Origin: Lachnospiraceae oral taxon 107 str. F0167
GTDB lineage: Bacteria; Bacillota; Clostridia; Lachnospirales; Lachnospiraceae
Direction of reading: 5' to 3'
NCBI GenBank assembly: GCA_000209465.1
Contig: GL890603.1
Coordinates: 1 to 38,021, forward strand
Length of the DNA stretch: 38,021 nucleotides
The translations under genes were made by a program, and so were the position numbers. This document shows positions 1 through 7,772 of this stretch, one piece after another. Position 1 is the stretch's first letter. Each line of letters opens with the position of its first letter. The notes under the pieces were generated by a model. The model saw only the letters and a program-made list of their open reading frames with translations. It had not been told where the DNA came from and made no database searches.

Positions 1-1
1 G

Positions 2-313
2 GAAAATCGTGACGAGTATGAAACAATCAAATTTAATGATAACCGTATCTCAAAATTAGCAGGGCAGAACGGGAAAAGTTTTATATCAGGTGTGAAACTG
101 GAGATAGGAAACATGGTTTGTTGTAGAAAGTTGCCAAAGAACGAAGGTGGTACAGACGACTATGATAATCTGATGTGGATTACCGAAAAAGAGAAAGAAC
201 TGATTACCAAAGTGGAAATTTCTGGAAAAGATTTAGTAGGTGTGGAACTGGATAACAAGGCTAAGAAAAAGCTGAATTCTTTAAGGTTATTAATGGAAAA
301 TCTACCAATTTAG
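2..313 (+). CDS. Group II intron-encoded reverse transcriptase/maturase, C-terminal end (partial)
   Basis: The frame is open from the window edge to a stop at 311-313, so only the last 103 or so residues are visible. The segment KLPKNEGGTDDYDNLMWI matches the HNH-type endonuclease region at the end of clostridial group II intron proteins, which normally reads roughly HHxxPxxxGGxDxxxNLxxL. The final LDNKAKKKLNSLRLLMEN is also typical of that family's tail. The histidines and the C-x-x-C pair expected of an active HNH site are not intact: CC remains before RKLP, and no His precedes or follows. The endonuclease is therefore probably degenerate, while the maturase part cannot be judged. The ATG at 92 is internal, not the real start. 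Domain V follows directly, as expected for an intron ORF ending in domain IV. Confidence 0.75.
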   Translation, partial: ENRDEYETIKFNDNRISKLAGQNGKSFISGVKLEIGNMVCCRKLPKNEGGTDDYDNLMWITEKEKELITKVEISGKDLVGVELDNKAKKKLNSLRLLMENLPI

Positions 314-333
314 CAGAGTAAGGATTCGTTGGG

Positions 334-417
334 GCGCCGTATGAGCAGGAAACTCTCACGTACGGTGCTAAGTGGGGGAAAAGGTGGAGACAACATCAAA
401 GCCTTACCTATCACAAT
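334..417 (+). ncRNA. Group II intron domains V and VI
   Basis: Positions 334-369 form a hairpin with arms GCGCCGTATGAG and CTCACGTACGGTGC around a GGAAAC loop. This is the near-invariant domain V signature, with a GCCGTA...TACGG core. Positions 371-417 can fold into the shorter domain VI stem (AAGGT pairing with ACCTT/ACCT) that carries the branch-point A. Together they identify the catalytic 3' end of the ribozyme independently of the protein. Confidence 0.8.
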
Positions 418-3188
418 AAATCCCGATTTCAAAGGAAAGACAGGAGTATGAACTTAAAAGTCAGATCGATGAGATCGTGGAATTTATTGGAGAGTATAAA
501 AGAGACAGAGATCAAAGATTTAGTGTAAAGCAGCTTGAAAAAACAAAGAAAAGTCTGGAAGCAAAATTAAAGAAGCTTAATGATGATTATAAAAAAGATG
601 ATGTGGTAACTTTTGAGGAACTGGGAATTGATAAGCTTTTTGTGGATGAAGCCCATGCATATAAAAATCTGTACCTGTTTTCAAAAATGAGAAATGTGTC
701 AGGAATCAGTGCAACGGATTCACAAAAGTCATCCGATATGCTTATGAAGTGCAGATATATGGATGAGATAACAGGCGGTAAGGGAGTTGTTTTTGCAACA
801 GGAACTCCGGTCAGCAACAGTATGGCTGAACTTTACACCATGCAAAGGTATCTTCAGTATGACGAACTTAAAAAAATGCACCTTCAGCACTTTGATTCAT
901 GGGCATCTACCTTTGGAGAAACGGTTACGGCAATAGAACTTAATCCGGAAGGAAACGGATATAGAAGCAAGACAAGATTTTCAAAGTTTTACAACCTCCC
1001 GGAACTGATGAACATGGTTAAGCAGTTCATGGATATAAAAACAGCGGATGTATTAAATCTTCCCGTTCCAAATGCACATTTTGAGACCATAAAGACAAAG
1101 CCTACCGAGGAGCAAAAGGAAATATTGGAGTCTTTTTCTGAAAGAGCGGATAAGGTTCGAGCAAAACAGGTGGATTCTTCTGTCGATAATATGCTTCTTA
1201 TAACCAATGACGGAAAGAAAATGGCACTTGATCAAAGGCTTATAAACCCTCTGCTTCCCGATGATGAGAACAGCAAGGTAAATACTTGTGTAAAAAATAT
1301 ATTCAGCATATGGGATAAATATGCAGATAAAAGGTCGGCTCAACTTGTCTTTTGTGATATGTCTACACCCTCAAGCGAGTTTAATATTTATGATGATATC
1401 AAGAACAAACTTATGGCTATGAGAATTCCTGAAAGGGAGATAGAGTTTATCCATAATTCAAACAACAACAGGGAAAAGGATGCTATCTTTGATAAGGTAA
1501 GGAAAGGAGAAATTCGTGTGCTTTTAGGTTCCACACAAAAGATGGGAGCAGGAACCAATGCACAAGATAAACTCATTGCCATTCATGATCTTGATGTTCC
1601 ATGGAGACCTGCGGATCTTTCTCAAAGAGCAGGAAGAATCGTAAGACAGGGAAATGAAAATAAGGATGTTTATATCTTCAGATATGTAACTGAAAATACC
1701 TTTGATGCTTATCTTTTCCAAACACTTGAAAATAAACAAAAGTATATTTCACAGATAATGACAAGTAAAACACCGGTAAGAGTTGCAGAAGATGTCGATG
1801 AGGCTACATTAAATTATGCTGAAATAAAGGCACTTGCGACAGGTAATCCTTTAATTCGTGAGAAGATGGATCTTGATGTGGAGGTATCTAAGTTAAAAAT
1901 GCTTGAGTCAAACTTCAAATCAAACCTGTATAAACTTGAGGATAAGGTGGTAAAGGTTTATCCTAAAGAAATAGAGAACTTAAAAAGTAGAATTGAGAAT
2001 TTACAAAAAGATATAAAAGCAGTAGAGCCATATAGAGAAGAAAATACAGATAAGGAAGTATACATTCAGCCAAGTTTGGAGAATGTAGGGGAGAATTCAA
2101 TAGAAACAGAGAAAAAGTCGGATAAAGAAGCAGTATCAAAATTCACCTCTCTTATTCTTGACGGCAAAAAATATACAGATAAAAGACAAGCCGGAGAATT
2201 TTTGATAAGCAAGATAAAAAGTATAAAAAAGATGGATGATTTTAAGTCGGAAGAAGTAAAAATCGGAGAGTACAGAAACTTTGATTTATTTGCATACTAT
2301 GACAGCTTTTCCAATCAGTATAAATTTAATCTAAAAGGCGAAGAGAATCATTATGGTGAATTTGGAGCGGACGGTATAGGAAATATAACGAGAATGGATA
2401 ATGTCCTTGATAAAATGCCTGAGAGGCTGGAGCAAACTTTAGGTAAGCTTAGTGATACTGAAAGTCAACTTGAAACCGCAAAACTTGAAATTCAGAAGAA
2501 ATTTCCTCAGGATGAGCTTCTAAAAGAAAAGACACTAAGACTTGCTGAGGTAAATAATCTACTGGATATGGGGCAAAAAGAAGCAGTAACAGAAGGGAAA
2601 AATCCATTACTTGAAGAGGTAAAAGAAGAATTGATTCATTTCTTAAATAAGGAGTATGAGGAAACCCATAGTATAGAGGATTTTGATACTTTGTTTCCTG
2701 ATTTAAGCGATATAAGGCTTGCTTATACGACTACGCCTGATGAAGAGCATGAAATACAGACAAGCCTTGATTTAATTGATTATAAAATGAATACCTATGT
2801 TGATAATACTTTAGTGAACAGCTTTCAGTACACCTATGATCCTCTTGATGCAAGTGATAGAAGTGAGCTTGTGCAGATAAAGGCAAGTATAGGTTTTTGG
2901 GATTTTAATGAGCTTATCTATGTGGATGAAGAAAAGTTAAAAGAGGTACTGGGGCTTGAAATCGATGATGATGGGAATTTTTATGATCCGTTAGAAAAAG
3001 ATATGGACTTGGACGGTGTAGCGGACAGGTATGATGCAGACTTTAGAGACAGCAAGGTACAAAGTATCGGAGATCTGGATAGAAGAGAAAGAAACTCTGT
3101 AGTAGATAAATTAAACGGATATAAGGAACAAATCAGTCAAACAGGTGCAAAGGAAAATCAATTAGAATACTTTGAGGAGGCAAGGTAG
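418..3188 (+). CDS. SNF2/DEAD-type helicase (methylase-helicase) of a conjugative element, 3' exon
   Basis: This is the C-terminal part of a large superfamily 2 helicase of the type carried by clostridial integrative conjugative elements, where it is often fused to a DNA methylase. It probably acts on element DNA during transfer or protects it; the exact role is not established. Visible helicase motifs include the DEAH box in FVDEAHAYKN, motif III in FATGTPVSNSM, and the C-terminal lobe with STQKMGAGTN and the motif VI region DLSQRAGRIVRQGNE. After about residue 440 the protein becomes charged and coiled-coil-like, and it ends with a DDD/DLDG-rich acidic tail. A GTG at 477 gives a 903-aa open frame, but homology-like sequence runs upstream to the intron junction, so GTG is not a genuine start. 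If the intron splices, the two exons make one protein; if not, this half has no start of its own. The stop is TAG at 3186. Confidence 0.8.
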
Positions 3189-3238
3189 GATCCGGATAAA
3201 AAAATATTATATGAAAATATGGGAAGAGAGTATCTTTT

Positions 3239-4273
3239 ATGGGTACTCTTTTCTCAATCTTTAATAGAAAAATAAAGTATAAAGACAGAAATGGAGGAAT
3301 TTATGAACTTAAAAAAGGGGATATTATTAAAACGGCACTGGGAGAACATACAACGGTATTAGATGTAAAGAAAAATCAGGCAGTATTATTTACAGGTGAA
3401 CAATTTGTTATAGCATCAGGAATTAAAGAGAATAAAGAAACCGGTAAATTTGAGTGGGTAAACGGAAGATATGCAAATGATTTAAAAAGCATTTCAAATA
3501 TGCAAAACAATAGTTTTGAAAGTATGAAAGAAACTTTATCATTCTTGGCGGAATACAATCATAGTGATTTTATTAAGGGAATAATATCACTGGAAACAGA
3601 TATAAATAATGAAGACATACTGGATAATGCCTATGACAACTATATGAATGACTCTTATATGGGGTTGATTGATGAAAGGTTTATGGACTTTATTGATGAA
3701 GAACTAAAAACAGCGAAAGATATAAAGCAGGAAGAGATAGAAAAAGATTCAGGCATTCAGGAAAAAAGCAAAGAAGAAATAAGTGAAAACGAGCAATACC
3801 AAACACAGGAAAATACAGTAAAAGAAAATACAAGTCTGAAAGATAATAATGATCAAGAAAAGCAATATGTCAAAGGTAATCTTACCGCCGATGTTGAAAT
3901 AAAGGATCTAAGATCAAATGAGGGACAGGATTTTAGAGTGGCAAGTTTTTCCATTGCTCAAAATGACGGAATGGGAAATGTAAAGTTTATGAATTGCTTT
4001 GCTTATAATGAGCAGGTTCAAGCAGTAAAGGATTTTAGAAAAGGGGATTTTGTTTCACTGTCAGGAAAAGAAAAGCTTAGTACCGGAAAGAATGGAAAGC
4101 AATATACAAACTTTAAGGTATATTCCGCCAAGCTGTTAAAAGCCAGAGGACAATCTCAAGATACAAAAGAGAAGCCTTCAACACTTAAAAAACTAAACGA
4201 TTATAAGGGAAAAACGGATGGCAGATCAAAAGAACAAGGGAATATGAAAAGTGAAAAGTTTGTAGAACGATAA
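3239..4273 (+). CDS. Conjugative-element protein with C-terminal SSB-like OB fold
   Basis: This 344-aa protein has an N-terminal region of unknown function (about residues 1-150) and an acidic, Lys/Glu/Gln-rich linker. From about residue 211 it carries a single-stranded-DNA-binding-type OB fold: GNLTADVEIKDL, then FRVASFSIAQND and FMNCFAYNEQ, then KGDFVSLSGKEKL and YTNFKVYSAKLL. This order of strands is typical of SSB-like modules in conjugative elements. The protein lacks the acidic DDDIPF-like tail of housekeeping SSB. GGAAGAGAG lies 8 bases before the ATG. It sits just after the helicase gene and ends at a strong terminator, so it is likely the last gene of that operon. A role in protecting transferred single-stranded DNA is inferred from the domain and context. 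Confidence 0.65.
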   Translation: MGTLFSIFNRKIKYKDRNGGIYELKKGDIIKTALGEHTTVLDVKKNQAVLFTGEQFVIASGIKENKETGKFEWVNGRYANDLKSISNMQNNSFESMKETLSFLAEYNHSDFIKGIISLETDINNEDILDNAYDNYMNDSYMGLIDERFMDFIDEELKTAKDIKQEEIEKDSGIQEKSKEEISENEQYQTQENTVKENTSLKDNNDQEKQYVKGNLTADVEIKDLRSNEGQDFRVASFSIAQNDGMGNVKFMNCFAYNEQVQAVKDFRKGDFVSLSGKEKLSTGKNGKQYTNFKVYSAKLLKARGQSQDTKEKPSTLKKLNDYKGKTDGRSKEQGNMKSEKFVER

Positions 4274-4279
4274 AAGTGT

Positions 4280-4321
4280 GGGGATTAGCAGCCTGGTAAG
4301 CTGCTGTCCCCTGTCTTTTTT
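4280..4321 (+). terminator. Rho-independent terminator after the SSB-like gene
   Basis: GGGGA (4280-4284) and AGCAGC (4287-4292) pair with GCTGCT (4300-4305) and TCCCC (4307-4311), with a small internal loop. TGTCTTTTTT follows. The hairpin begins six bases after the stop codon of the upstream gene. Confidence 0.85.
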
Positions 4322-4349
4322 GATTCTATTTTAAACTTAAAATAAGGGT

Positions 4350-4378
4350 TTGCTAAAAAAGGAGAGGGGCGTTATAGT
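4350..4378 (+). promoter_or_regulatory. Sigma-A-like promoter for the small membrane protein gene
   Basis: A -35 box TTGCTA (4350-4355) is separated by exactly 17 bases from a -10 box TATAGT (4373-4378), about 40 bases upstream of the ATG at 4420. It follows directly after a terminator, so the next gene needs its own promoter. Confidence 0.55.
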
Positions 4379-4419
4379 ATAAGAAAAATAGGATTATTTA
4401 GTAGAAAGGATGAAATGAT

Positions 4420-4896
4420 ATGATTGTTATTTTTATAGCCTTAATTATACTATATTTGGGAGTTATCCTGTTTGTAGGAACAACATTTGTAAAAATAAGC
4501 TTATTTGCGATGGATAAGCTTGCGGTATTTATAGCAAGTTGGTACTATACTCACCATTATTTTTCTGTCAAGGTTTCATCCGGATATGCCGTATATTTTT
4601 GGGATATATTAGCGGCAATAGTGGCTGTAGTGCTATATTCTGTCTTATTCAAGTTAATTCATGATAAATTTGGATTGATTGGAAAGATTCTTAATTTAGC
4701 TATATCGTTTTTCAGCTCAATGACAGTGTATTGTATTATAGTACATGGATTTATTACAAATGAAAAATCTTATTTTCTACCCCTTTTAAATAATGATTTA
4801 GCCAATCAGGTGGTAAACTATATCATAATAGGTATAATCTCTTTAGTTGTATGGAAAAGGAGAGAAGATTATCTTATAGAAATGGACAAGGTATAA
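4420..4896 (+). CDS. Small multi-pass membrane protein of unknown function
   Basis: This 158-aa protein is strongly hydrophobic. About four membrane segments can be seen: IVIFIALIILYLGVILFVG at the start, one around DILAAIVAVVLYSVLF, one around ILNLAISFFSSMTVYCIIV, and one near YIIIGIISLVVWK before a charged C-terminal tail. I do not recognise a family. It has its own promoter-like sequence and a GAAAGGATGAAATG ribosome binding region. It lies between the conjugation helicase operon and the convergent relaxase gene, so it is probably cargo or an accessory gene of the mobile element. CvpA-like proteins have a similar size and topology, but no diagnostic residues support that name. Confidence 0.6.
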   Translation: MIVIFIALIILYLGVILFVGTTFVKISLFAMDKLAVFIASWYYTHHYFSVKVSSGYAVYFWDILAAIVAVVLYSVLFKLIHDKFGLIGKILNLAISFFSSMTVYCIIVHGFITNEKSYFLPLLNNDLANQVVNYIIIGIISLVVWKRREDYLIEMDKV

Positions 4897-5028
4897 GAAA
4901 ACAGTATTATTAAAAAACAGATCTTGCAGAAAAATTTAGCACCGGGGTAATCATACTGTTTTGACTTAGCCTATTTGAGCCTATAAGAAAATGTCTGTCC
5001 CTGAGTCTATATATTTTTGTCACTTATA

Positions 5029-5089
5029 AAGAAGGAGGCTGCTTTCTACCAAAAATCAAGTAGGAGCGACCTCCTTCTTCTTTATTTTT
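5029..5089. terminator. Bidirectional terminator between the membrane protein gene and the relaxase gene
   Basis: AAGAAGGAGG (5029-5038) pairs with CCTCCTTCTT (5070-5079), with partial inner pairing between CTTTCTAC and GTAGGAGCG. A T-rich run (5080-5089) follows on the plus strand. On the minus strand the hairpin begins right after the relaxase stop codon, so it can end convergent transcription from both sides. Confidence 0.7.
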
Positions 5090-6452
5090 CCAGATGGTTG
5101 TTAAGGTATATATCCGTATTTTTCTTTGCTTGTTGAAGATCGTGGAGCATGAAGTTTTGATAGGAGTATTCTTCCATAAGGCTAATTTTTTTCTGTTCCA
5201 AAACAGTGTATTTATCTGACAGTTTAGGAATACTTAATGTACGGTATCCTGATTTTTCAAGTTCTTTTAAGGCGATTTCATAGGCAATAATCTGTGGCTT
5301 GTATTCTTCAAAAAATGCTTTATTTTCCTTATCTTCAATATACATGTCATGGATCAGCTGATTTTTAGAAAGGGTGTTTTTATTCTCTATCACAGAATAT
5401 ATGGATTTCATTTCCTTTTCAGCTTGCTTTATCCGATCTAATAATTGTTGCCTGTCTGAGGCTGCCTTCTTTAATTTTAATTCCAGTTCTTCATAGGTGT
5501 TTATGCCATATCTTCTCATTTCATTTAAGGAGGAAGCCATTGTTTTCATGTTGTGCTTGCCTGCCCATACTTCATAACCTTTTGAGGATTTTACCTTTTC
5601 ATTGTTCTTTATATTTACAATAGTATCCGGCTTTTTATAAGAGAGTTTGTCATAAAGCTGTTCTTTATTATAAATCTGCTGTTTGGTCGGATCTTCAATT
5701 CTTTCTTTAATTCGCTCTTTGGTATAATCTTCTCCAAGCACATTTGCCTTTGTTCTTGTAAATTTTCCTGTATCTTTTTTGTCTTTATGACGGAATGAAA
5801 GATACTTTCCAATCTTAATTTCATATCCTAATTCTTCCATTGCTTTTAAAAACTCTTCGTAAGTACCGGACTTTAGAATTGCTTTGTCAATAGCAAGGTG
5901 AAGTCTGTTTTTCCAAGAATTGCCTTTACTAAATTCCATATATTCAATATAGCTTTTACCGTTTGTGGAATATCTGTTCTTGAATTTTTTATAGTTTTCA
6001 TCAATGACAGATAAACCGTTTTCTTTACAAATCTCATCACTGACAGTTCTGATTTGATGATAACTTCTTTTGTTGCTTTGATACGCCTTACCAGTTACAA
6101 AACTTACATTATTAAATATAACATGATTATGAAGATGCCCCTTATCTATATGGGTAGTGAGTACATACTCATACTTTCCTTGAAAGACCTTTTCACATAG
6201 TTCAAGACCTATTTTGTGTGCCTGCTCAGGAGTGGCTTCTCCAGGAGCGAAAGATTGAATTAAATGCCTTGCCAATATTTTTGCCTTGGAATTACATTCT
6301 CTTTTCGTCTGCTCAAACTCAAGATGAGCAAGCTTAGGATTGCAGTTAAAAGAGGAAATAAGGATTTTTTCATCGGTCTTATCAGCATTCATGATATAGT
6401 TTAGGGCTAAGTGCAAAGTTTTTTCTATTGGATGAATCTTTGTAACAGCCAT
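5082..6452 (-). CDS. MOBP-type relaxase (MobA/VirD2 family)
   Basis: A relaxase nicks oriT, stays covalently bound to the 5' end and pilots the strand to the recipient. This 456-aa protein has the family's two key motifs. The N-terminal LHLALNYIMNADKT carries the presumed nicking tyrosine (Tyr19). The metal-binding His motif is HIDKGHLHNHVIFN, with His101, His106, His108 and His110. The remaining C-terminal half is charged and coiled-coil-like, typical of the mobilisation proteins of clostridial elements. The start codon overlaps the stop of mobC in a TGATG arrangement, which implies translational coupling. The gene reads away from the oriT candidate near 7.1 kb. A bidirectional hairpin lies directly after the stop. 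Confidence 0.88.
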   Translation of the reverse strand: MAVTKIHPIEKTLHLALNYIMNADKTDEKILISSFNCNPKLAHLEFEQTKRECNSKAKILARHLIQSFAPGEATPEQAHKIGLELCEKVFQGKYEYVLTTHIDKGHLHNHVIFNNVSFVTGKAYQSNKRSYHQIRTVSDEICKENGLSVIDENYKKFKNRYSTNGKSYIEYMEFSKGNSWKNRLHLAIDKAILKSGTYEEFLKAMEELGYEIKIGKYLSFRHKDKKDTGKFTRTKANVLGEDYTKERIKERIEDPTKQQIYNKEQLYDKLSYKKPDTIVNIKNNEKVKSSKGYEVWAGKHNMKTMASSLNEMRRYGINTYEELELKLKKAASDRQQLLDRIKQAEKEMKSIYSVIENKNTLSKNQLIHDMYIEDKENKAFFEEYKPQIIAYEIALKELEKSGYRTLSIPKLSDKYTVLEQKKISLMEEYSYQNFMLHDLQQAKKNTDIYLNNHLEK

Positions 6453-6820
6453 CAGCTCTCCTCTGTATTTATTGTTTCTAAATTTCCAAGGTCATATAGT
6501 TTTTTTCGCAAAGAGTAAATATCTTTCCCCTGCTTTTTTAGTAGCTCTTGTATATCAAGGATGTCATCTTTATAGATAGCTGCGGTGGAATTTACCCGCT
6601 TTGCAATCTGATTGATGCTACCGGTTATCCTGCCGATACTTGCGGAAAGTTCCCTGAAAACTGTCATATCCAATACGAAGATATCCTTGCCTAAGATGCA
6701 TTTCATAATAAACTGACGCAAAGTTTTACAACCGGAGAACCTATATTTTTTCTCCAAAACCTTTAGTTCATCATCTGAAAGCATTAAATAAATGCCATGA
6801 GTTCTTACTCTGTTTGCCAT
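6452..6820 (-). CDS. mobC: MobC-like relaxosome accessory protein
   Basis: This 122-aa protein resembles small MobC/NikA-type proteins that bind oriT and help the relaxase open it. The N-terminal part (RTHGIYLMLSDDELKVLEKKY, then CKTLRQFIMKCILG) fits the ribbon-helix-helix plus helix pattern of that family. The segment SIGRITGSINQIAKRVN is the usual MobC C-terminal signature (GxNxNQIAKxxN in many homologues). I chose the ATG at 6820 rather than the upstream ATG at 6850 because GGAGG lies at the right distance before 6820 and MANRVRTHGIYL is the typical beginning. It is co-transcribed with the relaxase, which it overlaps by one base. Confidence 0.8.
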   Translation of the reverse strand: MANRVRTHGIYLMLSDDELKVLEKKYRFSGCKTLRQFIMKCILGKDIFVLDMTVFRELSASIGRITGSINQIAKRVNSTAAIYKDDILDIQELLKKQGKDIYSLRKKLYDLGNLETINTEES

Positions 6821-6849
6821 GTCAAAACCTCCAAATCCTAAAAATAGCA

Positions 6850-6936
6850 AAAGAAAAAACCTGTAGAATCAAGTACTAAGCTTGACTTACAGGTTTTGCT
6901 TTATAGTATATTTCTAAATCAGAAATCTCCTGTAGA
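6850..6936 (-). promoter_or_regulatory. Likely transcription attenuator in the mobC leader
   Basis: On the minus strand a hairpin with arms AAAACCTGTA and TACAGGTTTT (plus-strand positions 6888-6897 and 6856-6865) has inner pairing of CTTGA (6881-6885) with TCAAG (6869-6873). TTTTTTCTTTT follows, just upstream of mobC. This is a good terminator placed between a promoter and its gene. An earlier copy of TCTACAGG in the leader (plus-strand 6929-6936) is identical to the 3' arm and could pair with the 5' arm instead, giving an antiterminator. No leader peptide was recognised. Confidence 0.5.
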
Positions 6937-6967
6937 GAGATAAAATAGTTATATAAGTTACAAGAGG

Positions 6968-6996
6968 ATTATAACATTTTTGAAAGTAAGCTTCAA
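6968..6996 (-). promoter_or_regulatory. Promoter for mobC-relaxase
   Basis: Read on the minus strand, TTGAAG (plus 6991-6996) and a perfect TATAAT (plus 6968-6973) are spaced by exactly 17 bases. They lie about 150 bases upstream of the mobC start. Transcription from here would cross the attenuator hairpin at 6856-6897. Confidence 0.65.
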
Positions 6997-7030
6997 TGAA
7001 AGAATCGAAAACTTTTTCAAATACTACTTA

Positions 7031-7182
7031 GGTAATGGAATAAAGTAAGTTACCTTATGCAGGGGTTTGGGGATATTCCCCAACAAGCAAAAATTGACTG
7101 AAAGAGTCCGATGCGAAAGTGAGGATTAAGACAATTTTTCGTAAGTGCATATGCACTTACTGTGCTTGCTACAATTATCCGG
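7031..7182. other. Candidate origin of transfer (oriT)
   Basis: Several inverted repeats are packed here just upstream of mobC and the relaxase. They are GGTAA/TTACC (7031-7035 and 7050-7054), TTGGGGA-TAT-TCCCCAA (7067-7083), AAAAATTG/CAATTTTT (7089-7096 and 7132-7139), and a perfect 20-base palindrome at 7141-7160 centred on GCATATGC. The last is followed by GCTTGCTACAATTATCCGG (7164-7182), which contains a TATCC-G step resembling MOBP nick sites. No coding frame covers the region. Position, repeat density and the nic-like sequence all fit an oriT; the exact nick site is not proven. Confidence 0.6.
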
Positions 7183-7772
7183 AAAAGTCCACATAATATT
7201 TTTGTTTTTTAATCATTCAAATCATGTTGGTTTTAAATTTCAACTATAAAAAAGTCGGTATAACTTTTTGTTGAAATCATAAAAATAAAAAAGATAATAG
7301 AATTTACCATGGAGTACCGCTCAAAACTGATATTTTAGTAGAGTTTACAGCTGAGAAATAAGTATAACTAACCTTAACTTTAATACTATTTTATATATCG
7401 TAGTATAGATGTAAATTATATTAAAAAAGCTTGAAATTGTCCTGTATATATGCTACTATCGTAAGCAGATAAGGGATATAAAAATTTGTGAATAAGATAG
7501 GTGTAATTGTTGTTTTATTGTTATTAAGAAATTGTTTCTTAGTAAAAATATATACTGTTGGTAGCTGGAGTTAGTTCTGATAGAGATAAACAACATAATT
7601 TATCTGTTGTTATTTTTCTATTTAGTCTATGTTCTGTACTGCCAATAATAATAGTTATTGGTTTTGTGTCTTGTAGGGATTCCTACTGTTTATATTCCTT
7701 TTACCCGATATGTAATGAAATCTTAGAGTTTGTATTTTATGTAATAAAAATATAGATTTAAGGAGATGTAGG
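7183..7772. other. AT-rich intergenic region with a possible promoter for the injection-system operon
   Basis: No convincing gene is present. A promoter-like pair, TTGAAA (7431-7436) and TACTAT (7454-7459) with a 17-base spacer, points toward the sheath gene and would give a leader of about 300 bases. Two short hydrophobic frames (from GTG 7490 and TTG 7558, the latter including LSVVIFLFSLCSVLPIIIVIGFV) have no good ribosome binding site and look like chance or the remnant of a membrane protein. A short inverted repeat AAGAAA-TTG-TTTCTT lies at about 7528-7542. The boundary between the mobile element and the injection locus probably lies in this stretch, but I see no clear att site. Confidence 0.4.

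Larger units (their letters stand above)
1..417 (+). mobile_element. Group II intron, 3' portion, inserted in a helicase gene
   Basis: The left edge of the window lies inside a group II intron. It contains the end of an intron-encoded protein, then the conserved domain V hairpin and domain VI, and then a return to a helicase reading frame. The splice point is placed near 417/418 because exon translation resumes there with the helicase-like stretch IPISKERQEYEL, and the preceding in-frame codon (417-419) would be a stop if it were exon sequence. The exact boundary may be off by a few bases. The 5' end of the intron and the first exon lie outside the window. Confidence 0.85.

Noticed and set aside
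3186-3272. Open frame continuing 28 codons past the TAG of the helicase gene
   Set aside because: The extension shows no helicase similarity and overlaps the start of the SSB-like gene; a true stop is simpler.
7558-7755. Hydrophobic frame of 65 residues upstream of the sheath gene
   Set aside because: TTG start without a ribosome binding site and low-complexity AT-rich sequence; better treated as part of the leader or a remnant.
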